NCBI GenBank assembly: GCA_023213395.1
Contig: CM041465.1
Location: 92,635,741-92,699,740 of the forward strand
Reading direction: 5' to 3'
DNA from: Cycas panzhihuaensis
Lineage: Eukaryota; Cycadophyta
Length of the DNA: 64,000 bases
The position numbers were made by a program, and so were the translations under genes. Below are positions 38,818 to 49,676 of this stretch, one piece after another (position 1 is the first letter of the stretch; every line of letters begins with the position of its first letter). The notes under the pieces are model-generated. The model was not told where the DNA came from. It was given only the letters and a program-made list of their open reading frames with translations, and searched no databases.

Positions 38818-39183
38818 TGTTGGGGTTAATGTTCCTCACCTAACTCCTACCATTGGGGACATGTGAAGTGCATACATCTTCATGGTAAGGTAAGGTAATG
38901 TTATTTTATTATGAATTATTATTATTATAATGCTTTGTCATTATTTTATATTATTTTAAATTTGGATGTTGAGGAGGGTTCCCTCATTCCTCTTAAGTAT
39001 ATATTTTATGGAGTTCAAAACCCTAGTGTTCATCAACACCACCTTCACTAAAGGATTTTTGTATGTACTCTTCTACAATGGCTTGAATATAATGATATTT
39101 TGATATTACGCTCTTAATATGGATTAAATACTAATTTTGATTTATATGTTCATCTACTTTGCTCTGTTCTCCATACTCCAACA
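38818..39183 (+). repeat. 5' LTR of element E2
   Basis: 366 bp, TGTTGGGG to CTCCAACA, followed by a TTTGGTATCAGAGC primer site at 39184. Confidence 0.9.
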
Positions 39184-41171
39184 TTTGGTATCAGAGCATC
39201 TTGATCTTGGCCTACTTGGTTTCATTTAGCAGTTTGGATCTTGATTTACATTCAAAACTTCTTGAGTTGGCTTTATTTGATATCAAAGCAAGGATATATT
39301 GAGTTTTGAAAAGGAGATCTATCAAACTACTCATGACAAGTATTGTATTAAGTTTTTATTCAATTTTTATAAAGCTTATTAATAGGTTTTACATTATTTT
39401 CATTAAAAATTTGATTATTTTGATTTATATGCTCAAAATAATTTGTGTTTTCTTAGATCTGTATAGAGTTTGTAGGTATAATCAACCCAACAATCATTTG
39501 GAGCCATTATATTGGTATTTCAACTAATATTTTTTATGATTTTAATTATTTTCTACTAAAATTTTAAAGTTTTATAAGGAACTTAGATTTCTATAGGCTA
39601 GTGCACTCTCCACGGTGATTAAAATCATAGTAAGTGACCATTTATTTTGAAGCATTTTAAGTTAGCTCTGTACCAGATTTAATGATTTCAAATTTCGTTG
39701 CTCCTACAAAGAGATCTCCCTCCCGGAAGCTCGACGACTCGTTTTGGCAATGAAACCCCACTGCCCCTCTTCTCATTTACTCATTTTAGCTTTATTTTGC
39801 ATCTAGTTTCTCTTGTGACAAGGGTGTAAAATTGCTAAGGGCTAGACTAAGTTGTCTGTGACTATTTTGTGGCCTTCTAGACTGCATAACCTCCACACAC
39901 CAGGCGCCCTCCACAACCTCCATACATTTTGCTACTTCGTTCTTAACTTGCGGTGATGAATTCTTAATGAAATTTGAGAGGTGCCTTAGTATGTAATAGA
40001 TCTATCCTCCCCTAAAGTTTCATAGTGATCCGTCACTCTAATAAGCAGATCAAGTTTGTCGAAGTTTGCCCTATGTGCGTGGGTTTTTTGTATGAAGGTT
40101 ATTTTTTTAAATTTTATTTTAATTAATTTATTTTTTACAAAGTTATAAAGTTTATTAAAAATTTAATTAAATTTAATAAATTTTCATATCCATGCATATG
40201 TTTTTTACTTAACCCCCTCTAGCTTTAGCCCCTCGGTCTTATCTTGCTCCATATGACCATATTTTAGGCATATTTGAAATAATATAAGTTATTTTTTATA
40301 AAATCTGATTATTCAAAAATTAATTTTCATATTTTATAATTTTTTAAAATCTAGGACCCCATATTTTATAGCTTTATTTTAGCATTTTAAGGTGAATGAG
40401 CCATCTTTAACATCAAAATCATTAGATTTGTGAATTCTAACACCTTACAACTCTACTTTTAAGATTTTATTTTATCTTTTAACTTATAAACTTGATTAAA
40501 AACTCTCTTAAAGCTTACTTATTACTTATTTTAGGCCAATTGTTGTATCTTTTAAAGTATTCATTTAAGGTTTATTCCATAAACATATTTCAAGTATATA
40601 TGTATATTTCTTTGATTTAAAAGAGCTTATATTTACTCTTAATGATTTCATCTATATAGTGAAGGTGTATTTGGCTTTATTTCAAGCTTTCAAAGTATTT
40701 TCAACGTGCATTCTATTGCATATAAGCATTCAAAGCACTTCATTTTTTTTAAAGCTTATTTGAATCCTCATGAAAGTTATCTTACAAATAGTATTCTTGA
40801 ATCCAACTTGAAAGATATATTTTCCTTTATTATCAAGTTATTTTTTATTAATTTATGAAGGCATTTATTTGAAAGATAGTATATATATTTCTCAAATTAT
40901 CTTTTGGCTCATTTTAGGCCTTTATCTTTAAGGTTAATATATAAATCACTTGAAAGAATCATTAATTGATTTTAGTTTCATTTCGAAAGAAAGCATTTGT
41001 GTTGCTTTAATTTAAGAAGATATACATTGCGTAGTTGCATTCTTTACATTGATCAACAAAGACAATTGTTGAAAGAATATGTAAAAGAGTACTTATTGTA
41101 TAATTCATATTATTCCTTTTATTTATTTATTAAGACAATATATTGAGTGTATCCACTAAAAGTATTTTATA

Positions 41172-41746
41172 ATGGCAAAGAACTTTGATAACACAAGGTT
41201 TCTTACATTTGATGAGAGTAATTTTCACATTTAGAGATATATATTGAAAACCCATTTTTGGTAAATGACCTTTGGAAACTTATAGAGCATGGTTACCTAG
41301 AAGGTGAACATAACTTTAAAGAAAATTTGAAAAAGGATAATGAAGCCTTAGCATTAATATTTTATATAATAAATGCTAATGTACTCACTCATGTTTGTGA
41401 TATGACCACATCTAAATCTATTTGGAATACCCTAGATTCACTTTATGGGAGAGAAATTTTAGAATTAAATAAATTTAACTATATTGATGATATGTTTCAT
41501 ATGAGACAGATGGTAGAGTAGGTGACTTTTGATAAAAAGACCAATGATGTATGCAAATTTAAAAATTTAAATAAGAGTAATAAATATAATGTTGCATTTA
41601 ATAAGGCTACATATTTATTTGACCTAATTGACTCTCATCAAGAAGACAAAGTCAAAGATGAACACACACATACTCTTTCAAAGCAAGCCACAACTATATT
41701 TGTACCACGCTTTGTTAAAGACTATTTTGCAAGAATGACATTATAA
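41172..41746 (+). pseudogene. Copia gag remnant of element E2
   Basis: Same organisation as the E1 copy. The start is MAKNFD, with the same Trp-to-stop change at FHI/stop. The longest stretch is 41258-41521 (VNDLWKLIEHGYLEGEHN to MFHMRQMVE), then a TAG, then a further 74 codons to 41746. No pol domains. Confidence 0.75.
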
Positions 41747-41868
41747 GATGATGACTACATCAAGGATGATGAAGCTAAAGGACATGTTTTCAAAGTATTT
41801 CTAAAGTATTTGTACTACAAGTTCAAAGAGAAGTTGAAGATGAATGTGATGAATATTAAGGGGAAGTA

Positions 41869-42233
41869 TGTTAGGGTTAATATTCCTCACCTAACTCCCA
41901 CTATTAGGAACATGTGAAGTGCACACATCTTCATGGTAAGTTAAGGTATTTTTATTTTATTATGTATTGTTATTGTTATAATGCTTTGTAATTATTTTAT
42001 ATTATTTTAAATTTGGAGGTTGAGGAGGATTCCTTCGTTACTTCCAAGTATATTTTTTATGGGGTTCAAAACCCTAGTGTTCATCAGCACCACTTTCATT
42101 AAAGGATTTTTGGATGCACTCTTCTACAATGGCTTGAATACAATGATATTTTAATAATATGCTCTCAATATGGATTGAATACTAGTTTTGATTTGTATGT
42201 TCATGTGCTCTGCTCTGTTCTCGTACTCCAATA
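41869..42233 (+). repeat. 3' LTR of element E2
   Basis: 365 bp. The terminal CA has become TA (CTCCAATA). It is followed by the target duplication TATAA and then by element D sequence. Confidence 0.88.
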
Positions 42234-42238
42234 TATAA

Positions 42239-42632
42239 GTCCTATATTAAGAGATAGGAACCTTATTCCTATGATGTTTTTCAAACACACATCTTTTATA
42301 AACTTCATCACTGCCCTTGATAAATAGAAGTCCTTGTATCATTGATTTCTTCTGAAGTGTTAACTAAACCACCATAATTAAGATGTCCATATCTATGATG
42401 CTATATCATACTATCATTCTATAAAGTGACATTCAATATCTAATTTTGAGTAGTAATCACAAATTTGAATAATTTATTAGATGTCATTTGACCCTTTGTA
42501 ATAAGTTTTATATCTTAACACTCTTTATTATTAAACTGTAATATATAGGATTGTTATATTGTTTGTCTAATAAATAATAAAATCTTTTTCAAACTAGGCA
42601 TACATATCATATTATAAAACTTTTAGAAGCTT
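42239..42632 (-). pseudogene. Upstream pol fragment of element D (GAG-pre-integrase)
   Basis: On the minus strand, a MPSLKKILLFIRQTI-like stretch (the copia PxLKxNLLSxxQ motif) is followed by HHRYGHLNYGGL and then CVFEKHHRNKVP. These are the hallmarks of the GAG-pre-integrase zinc-binding region. It is cut at 42239 by the insertion of element E and bounded on the right by the LTR of element C. It joins the D fragment at 29440-31450 in order and strand, although the integrase core between them is missing. Confidence 0.65.
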
Positions 42633-42930
42633 TGATCTAAGAATGAATAGAAATAATACAAAATTGAGACACTGTTTATCGACTAGAATTAATCTACCTC
42701 CAAAACTCAATTCTTATTCCTTTAGAATAACATTCCATACATATGTACAAACTAATACATCTATATATACAAGTGGGATTGATAATGGTTCAAATTTGAC
42801 TTATAACTGTTTTAACACATTACATGCCCATTAAGGACTTTGAGTAACTCTTAGACATGTGTTATCAATATAGTGATGATCTTATAACTCACCAACCTAT
42901 AATTAACCTATGTAAATATTAATTCTAACA
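42633..42930 (-). repeat. 3' LTR of copia element C
   Basis: The minus strand starts TGTTAGAATTAATA directly after the polypurine tract AAGGGAGAA (42931-42939). It holds a TATATATAGATG box. The left limit at a TG (42633) is inferred from where element D coding resumes; the partner LTR was not found. Confidence 0.55.
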
Positions 42931-42934
42931 TTCT

Positions 42935-44440
42935 CCCTTAATGTTTAGATCATCAGTTTTAATGTTGATACAAGATCTGAATTTGTCAAACTTATCTCTA
43001 ACTAATAATTTGATAAAGATATCCACTAGTTGCTCTTTAGTCAATTTGAATACAAATTTAACTTTTCTATTTTGGATGTTTTCTTAAATAAAATGATAAT
43101 GCACATCAATATATTTAGTGTGAGTATAAAATATTAGATTCTTAGAAATATTCAAAGTACTTTGATTATCACAGTGCAAAGTAGTTGTTTCATCTTGATG
43201 AAGTCTCAAATCACTAAGGACATATCTCAATTAGATAGCAACTTTATATTCTACCTCAGTAGATGACAATGCAACATTTGATAGTTTTTTATTACTCTAA
43301 GTGCTAATAGTAGATCTAAAACTGAAGTAATATTTTAAAGTAGACCTTTTTGCTACTAGCACATCTAGCCCAATCAAAATCTAAATAGAGTTCTTGCTAG
43401 AAATTATTGTTTTTTCTAAATTCTAATCCATAATGTAATGCCCATTACAAATACCTAAAGATCCTCTTTACAAGCTTCTAATGGCTCTACTTTGGTTCTA
43501 CCATAAACCTTAACAACATACTAATTGTAAAGAATATGTTAGGCTTAACTATAGTCAAATAGATCAAACTACAAACTAATTGCTTATATATCATACCATC
43601 TATATGGTCTTCATCATCCATAGCTATTAATATGAAACTTGTCTCTATAGGGGGTGGGGTAGGTTTAAAATCCTCCATTTTAAATATTTTAAAAAAATTT
43701 CTATGTATATTTATCTTATGAAATAAAGATTTTTTTAAACTTTTACCACACTTCCACTACTAAAAAATAGTGGAATAATCTAAGATCTGCCATATCAAAT
43801 GTCTTCTTAAGATTGTTCTTTAGGTCTTTAACTTTCAAGGCATTATTACCTGTAATTACAAGATCATCTACATATAATGTTAAAGAGATAATGATCTTCA
43901 ACTTTGATATATAGGTTTGGATTAGTTGATAACTTCTTAAATCTATTTTTCATGAAGTATTAATCGATCTCAGAATACTAGGCTCTTAGAGCCTACTTTA
44001 GGTCATACAAAGCCTTATTCAAGTGACATACCCAGTTTTATTTACCCTTTGTAATATATCTAGGTGGCTTCTCTATATAGCCTCCTCCTTAAGATCTTTA
44101 TTTAAGAAGGTACTTTTAATATCATGCTAGTGCAATTGCCATTTAAATTAAGTAACTAATATCAATATCAATCAAATTATCATCATCTTGGGTACCAGAG
44201 TGAATGTATCCTAGTAATCAGTCCTATTTATTTACTTGAATCCTTTAGCTACTAATTTGGCTTTGCACTTATCAATTGAGTTATTAAATCTAAATTTCAT
44301 CTTATAGATCTATTTGTAACTAATCGCCTATTTGCCTGGTGGTAAATTAACTAAGTTCTAATTCTTATTCTATTCCACAATATGGATTTTAACATCCATT
44401 ACTTTTCTCTACTTTTACTCATAATAGACCACATCAAAAA
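42935..44440 (-). pseudogene. Copia element C, RT and RNase H part
   Basis: From 44440 leftwards the minus strand shows the RT start (LVNLPPGKQAISYK then a TAG where Trp is expected, then IYKMKF), DIKSTFLN and an intact YVDD catalytic motif (LYVDDLVITGNN, about 43840-43880). The QLVCSLIYLTIVKPN stretch lies at 43678-43487. RNase H ends near 42960 with a VDIFIKLL motif. Its upstream gag-protease-integrase part is at 61036-62885; B was inserted in the integrase-RT linker. Confidence 0.8.
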
Positions 44441-44802
44441 TATTAGGATAATGCCTAATTTAGAAATATATGTGAGCATATTAGGCCTTTCAATGGCATC
44501 TTGAGCATCTAAAGTCACCTTGGGCCACTAAATGCCACCAAGTAGCCGCCTGCAACCAACATGGAGTGACCACAGCCACCACAGGTATGATATTTTAGTG
44601 ATGTGCTTAATATTTTAATAATTATTTGAATTTCAACTTAAGTTAGGTTGAGGCACTTTCCACCTCCCCAAAATTCTATTTATAAGTGGGAAATACCTCC
44701 ATGGTGTTTTTTAACACCACCACTCTACATTCAGAAATTATTTACTTTAAAGATGATGATCCAACACTTATAATCCTCCTACTCTGCTCCTTGATGCCAA
44801 CA
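44441..44802 (+). repeat. 5' LTR of element B
   Basis: It begins TATTAGGATAATG, decayed from TGTTGGG as in the 3' copy, and ends GATGCCAACA. It has a TATA-like CTATTTATAAG at 44676-44686 and a 6-bp stem hairpin GGTGTT/AACACC at 44703-44718. Confidence 0.88.
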
Positions 44803-47800
44803 CTTGATATCAGAACCTGGTTCGGTTGGTACCCGTGAGGTTTACAACTACATTCTTAGTACGTCTGTAATATTCTTTGATTTATGAAATATTAACATTA
44901 TAAAACTATTGAATATAATACAAATTTTATTTATATATTTCATATTTTGTTTAGGAAACAAAAATATACTTGTTTTTAATCTCACTGCTGTAGCTCATAC
45001 ATCAATTAGAACTATGTCATATGACCATTCATTCTGATCGTGATTGAGTCCTCTAACTAATGGTGAATACCGTTTGAAATTTTGTCACTTTTATTAAGAG
45101 ATATTTCTTTGTGAATCTCAGCCAACTCATTGTGGACTATGCTACTCTATTCTTAGCTTGTGATCAACTGTTTGGCACAAAACTTGACCAGTGCGTTGAC
45201 ATCTAAGATATCCAACTACCCCCACAGTTTGGTGTCAAACCATTTCCTCTATGAACAGATTGAGCTCATTGAGTCTCCATGACCTCATATGTTCACCGTA
45301 CACTATTTTACACATATAAAAAGAAAAAAAAACATTTTTTTCTAAATTTTTTGGATTACTCTCAAATGATCCTCCTTTGAACTTGTGATGCCCCCTCTCT
45401 AGATTGATTTCAAGTAAATCAGAGTAGTTTTGATCAATTATTTTATCTCTATCTCTTCACCGTTCAACCGTTCCTTCCTCGCGCCTTTTACTTTCTCTAT
45501 TTTTTTTACCATATAAAATATATTTTATTGATGGTTTTGGATCAATCTGCATGTATACTAGAGGTTCCCCCTATTGTAGTGTGTAAATCAATCCCTTGAT
45601 CAAGTTTTCTTGACATTTTTGCTCCATTTATTGCCTTTGTGCAGGTCGCATTAGAATGACGACCAAAATTTATTTGATTATTTCATATTTTTTTATAAAG
45701 TTTAAATTTAAATTTAATCTAGTTTAATTTTGCATTGAATTTTGGCTATGTGATTAGTAATAGCCCCTTCCATTGACTACTTACGATCCTATTAACACCT
45801 TATGACCGTGTTTTATCAATATATGGGGCATACATGAAAAGGAGATTAATCATTTTTAATTCCTTTTCATTTTAAAAGAATTAAAGCATAGTTGATATTA
45901 TTTGGGTTTCAAAGCCCCTTTCACATCTTAGCCAGTGGTCACATTGAAGTTCTATGTGACCTTGCTCTTTTCTGTCTAAAGGGGCCTATTCAATTTCCTT
46001 TTAAAATTTTGTTTCATTAATACATAAGGAGGACCTCTCATATTTTTCAGTGTTACTTTCCACTGGAGCATCAATTTTTGTAAAACTAGTTTCGCTAGAT
46101 TTGTATTTCAGTGATCTTCAGCCTGGTACCATCATTTGCTTAATTTGAGTCTGTTTCAATAGTGTTTGAATAAGTCAAAGTCAACATTCTTTTCAATGCT
46201 TATTTCGCTTGTCCAAAGGAGGTATGTGTAATGTTTTCTCAATAACTTGACTGTTTCAGCTCTGTTTTCCAAACCGTAAGAACTAATGGAAAACATTTTT
46301 AGAGCTCTATACATTGGAATTAGTCTCATCTTATTTAGACACTATTTGTTAGGTTTTTTAAGCTTCTTAAGTTAAGGCTATATTTTAACCCTAAATAAGC
46401 ACATTTCGTAACACTTTTGAGCAATTTTTCATTCAAATTAATTCTACTTGAGTATAGTTTTCTACTAATCAATTTTGTGGAGATATTTGTTGGTTTTTCA
46501 TAAAGATTACAAGCTATTTGCAACCTTTAGCATCAATTTCAGCTTCTTAAGGAGTAAGAAGCCTACATAGAGTAATATGTCAAATTAGTACCATTTACCT
46601 TGACCTTTTACTTTATCTTTTACACTTTCATTCAAGTTTAGACTAATTTTTTTAGCACATTTGATTATTTTAAACATTGTGTCTTCTTGAAATTGCAAGA
46701 TTCACCTAGTTTGTTTCTAATTTTTATAAAGGAACTACTTGGCACTTGATTTGCATTATTACCTTTAACATTCATTGGTATATTAGTCAAGGAGCTTCCT
46801 TACTTTTATCAAAGGTATTTTCCTTTTTCAATTTGAAAAGAACATTTGCAAAGAGTATAGTTACAAGGTCCTTTAATTATTTTTTTACTTCAAAGTTCAT
46901 TCAAATATTCTAAAGTTAAGGAGCATTCAAATATTAAGGATTCTATTGATTCATTGCATTACATTAGAAAAGTGCATATAGTTTCCTATTTACTTTTATA
47001 AAGAGTATCTCAATTTGAAAAATATTAGATTGCATATTAGTATTTACCTTTTTGGTTTATTAAAGAAGAAAGTATCTTGATCATTATAATTTATTTTCAT
47101 AGTGACTTGATGTAAAGTATTGCATAGTACTTTCATTTGAGATATTTCATCTTGCTTAAGATTTCTTTCATTTCGTTTCATTTTTTGTTTAAAAGGAATC
47201 CTTGTGTGATTAAGTAAGACCACATCTAATTAAAATGTTTTCATATTAATCAAGATAATATCCCGAATTTATCACACTTTTTCCAGCCTTATAAGGGAAA
47301 CGATTAGGACCCCTGAAGTTATCACCATTCATATAGTAATTGGTATACTCATATTAGATGAGGAACATCATTGGATATAAGGTATATTAGTTAGCAAGTT
47401 AAGATGGAGAACCTATATTTTTCTTGGAGTATAGAGATTAAGGCTAGACCTAGAGAGGATGAGTGCCTTAGTTAGTAAAACCTTCACCGTTAAATCTGTT
47501 GCTAAGTATAAGTCTAGTGGAGGTAGATCAATAATTTAGGGGGGTGTAACAACCTTCTTAGCAACTTGCATTCTAAGGTATATCGAGCCTAGAGCTCATG
47601 TATTAGTATATTAGGTCCGTATTTTTCCACTTGTAGGCAGGCACCACTAGATAGGATAACAACAAAATATTTCCCTTAGAGACCCTTAGACTTAGAGCCT
47701 ACAAGCCTCATTAGGGACTAAGACACCTACAAAACTCTTGAAAAGTCTTAAACATTATTTTCTTGGGTTAATTTTTAAAATCAAATCTTTAGAAAACTTT

Positions 47801-47838
47801 ACTTTATCTATAGATCTTTTTTAAAACCTAGTTAAGAG
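44803..47838 (+). other. Long untranslated leader of element B
   Basis: About 3 kb between primer site and gag, AT-rich with stops in all frames. The only recognisable part is the module at 47285-47740 that is shared with the leader of element A. Confidence 0.6.
47285..47740 (+). repeat. Conserved leader module, copy in element B
   Basis: About 450 bp, highly similar to 52215-52650. Shared landmarks include ACGATTAGGACCCCTGAAGT, AAGGCTAGACCTAGAGAGG and AATTTAGGGGGGT. It lies 100-550 bases upstream of the gag ATG. Confidence 0.85.
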
Positions 47839-47878
47839 ATGCCATTAAGCTTTGGAAATATGATTATCCCTAAGTTTG
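47839..47878 (+). pseudogene. Gag start of element B, cut by element A
   Basis: The frame reads MPLSFGNMIIPKF and breaks at the GTTTG duplication (47874-47878). It resumes at 57409 with GNNFLNYSRRM, exactly the Gag order seen in element A. Confidence 0.85.
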
Positions 47879-48226
47879 TGTTGGGAATAATCCCAATGTG
47901 GTTAAAGCACCTGAGCGCTTAGGGCCCCTCAAAGCCACCTTTGAGGGCCCCTAGGGTACCTTAAGCCACTCAACAACCGCCTGGACCTAACACCACTTTC
48001 TTGAGGTACATATTGCATTTATTATTGTTAAATTTTTAATATATTTTGAATTTACATTGGTTAATGTGCAACTAGGATGATGGCACTCGACGCCTCCCCA
48101 AAATTCATTATTTAAGGGATGAGAATACCTCTCAGGTGTTTTTTAACACTGCCATCCAAAGGAAATCACCATTATACTCGAAATGTTGTCTATTTAAAGT
48201 CCTGTTCTACTCCTCCAGCTCCATTA
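47879..48226 (+). repeat. 5' LTR of element A
   Basis: TGTTGGGAATAATCC to CAGCTCCATTA; the terminal CA has become TA. A TATTTAAG box near 48107 and a GTGTT/AACAC hairpin at 48136-48149 mark the probable start of R. Confidence 0.93.
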
Positions 48227-48228
48227 TT

Positions 48229-48239
48229 TGGTATCAGAG
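48229..48239 (+). other. Primer binding site, element A
   Basis: TGGTATCAGAG begins two bases after the 5' LTR and is complementary to the 3' end of initiator tRNA-Met. Confidence 0.88.
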
Positions 48240-49352
48240 TAGGTTAGTGTTGATATTTTGCTCATATTTGATTTAGCGTCTCATATATTTAGCAAACTAC
48301 CTACATATAACTACTGGTTAAGATCCTGGCAAACACACCTGCTCATTGGAGAAAACGGTTAGAGATTCATCCATCATGTAAGAAGTTGTCACACTTTGAA
48401 GCCAGTACTACAAACCAAATTACCAGGTTCTTCGAGAGTTTTTTTTTCAAATATAAACATATATTTCATTTATTTGAGGTATTTCGATGAATATACTTAA
48501 AAATCTAGTTATTTTCATAGATATATTTCTCAAAAATCTGGTTTATTTGATACATTTGAGTGAGTAGGTTGAACATAGATCTCATTTTATTTAGATACAA
48601 TTATATAGATATATTTCTTATTTATTTGTTATTATTTCTTCAATATATTTATAAGCTTTGGTATCATCGACTATATTTACGCCCTCTCTGCATTCTCTGT
48701 TTGTGTGGTCTTCTATTCGTGGCATCTCTTTATCCACATAATCTTCCGTGTTGACTTGTTATGCTTACTTGCATACCTCTGATTCCTTAGGAACTTTGAG
48801 TCCATCCCTTTCCTTGACATATATTGGTGTCTTTTTTTGGCCTTTTAATGCCATTCTTATGAGCCTTATATGATTGATTGTGTACCGTATGATACTTAGA
48901 CTTTACCATCTCACTGTCTTTGCCACTGCAAATTCATTGTTTTAAGTCTTTATGTGAAGAAGTTCAAGTTCCGTTGGCTATTTTAAGCTTAACAAGTGGG
49001 TTCTCGAGCGCCAAAGATTTGACCTTTGGTCATCTCTGTATACTCGAGATGGTAATCATCAATTTGGAGTCCTGGAACTTAATTAGCGGGCTTTGCCTCG
49101 TCCAATGAGTAATTGAAAGGGGGGAAGAAGTAGACAGAACCATCTTCAAACCCTCAAATTCATCCTAGTGCTAGCTGTCTATATTGAGATACGACAAAAT
49201 AGAATACTCTGTCTCACCAACATATGGAAGTAGGACAAGAACTCAACCATACTTTATCATAAAATTGTATCGTATAGTAATGTTAATATTACTATCACAT
49301 CCCTTTGTACATTTATATTTCTTTCACATAGCGTCTTCAATGTAACGGGGGG

Positions 49353-49676
49353 TTATGCCTTTAATATTTCCTGTGATTCACTTCCACAATCTTTGAAATT
49401 AACCTTTCTTCCATGGGCGACAAAGGATGGGCAGTGTCCGTGCACATCCCACCATGCAGTGATCTCCTTCAACTCATCCACATCAACCTTGAAAAAAATA
49501 ACATGTATGTACTTCTTTGAAAGCTCAATAAAGATTGGACCAATGACCCAGCAGGGACCACACCATGAAGTAGTAAAATCGACAATAATCAGGTTCGAAG
49601 CCAACTTCACCTCATTCAGCTTGGCGGTCCACACCTCCTCGGAGTGACACGCTACAACGTTCCTTGAATCTTCCAT
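49353..49676 (-). CDS. Thioredoxin h-like open frame (probable captured retrocopy)
   Basis: 107 codons from ATG (49676) to TAA, without introns or internal stops. It keeps the thioredoxin fold landmarks: VVDFT-like IIVDFTTSWCGPC (active site about residues 34-40), the lysine-rich ELSKKY helix, and the strongly conserved FKVDVDELKE. The active-site pair WCGPC is intact, followed by Trp where h types usually have Arg, Lys or Met. The cis-Pro loop reads GHCPSF with an extra residue instead of AMPTF, and the C-terminal helix is short by about 8 residues. Cytosolic h-type thioredoxins reduce protein disulfides. It lies antisense in the leader of element A. A TATATA box lies about 55-60 bases upstream (49729-49736). 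Function is unproven and loop changes suggest decay. Confidence 0.7.
   Translation of the reverse strand: MEDSRNVVACHSEEVWTAKLNEVKLASNLIIVDFTTSWCGPCWVIGPIFIELSKKYIHVIFFKVDVDELKEITAWWDVHGHCPSFVAHGRKVNFKDCGSESQEILKA

Larger units (their letters stand above)
36603..42033. repeat. Segmental tandem duplication, copy 2
   Basis: The second copy of 30772-36602. At the join (36598-36603) the E1 3' LTR breaks off after GGTTCC and the D pol sequence (GTCAACCTTATA) begins. Copy 2 ends where the E2 3' LTR runs on past the break, so this 3' LTR is the complete one. Confidence 0.9.
38818..42233 (+). mobile_element. Gag-only copia element E, copy 2 (both LTRs complete)
   Basis: A 3.4-kb element with LTRs 38818-39183 and 41869-42233. 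Flanks are CATAA (38813-38817) and TATAA (42234-42238); the left one has one transition relative to TATAA at E1. A purine tract AGGGGAAGTA precedes the 3' LTR. It encodes only a gag remnant and so depended on other elements for pol functions. LTRs differ by roughly 10%, more than the two duplication copies differ, so insertion came before duplication. Confidence 0.88.

Noticed and set aside
48560-48754. 64-codon hydrophobic frame in the leader of element A
   Set aside because: Leu/Tyr-rich reading of AT-rich DNA, with no homology to anything I recognise and no conserved copy in element B.
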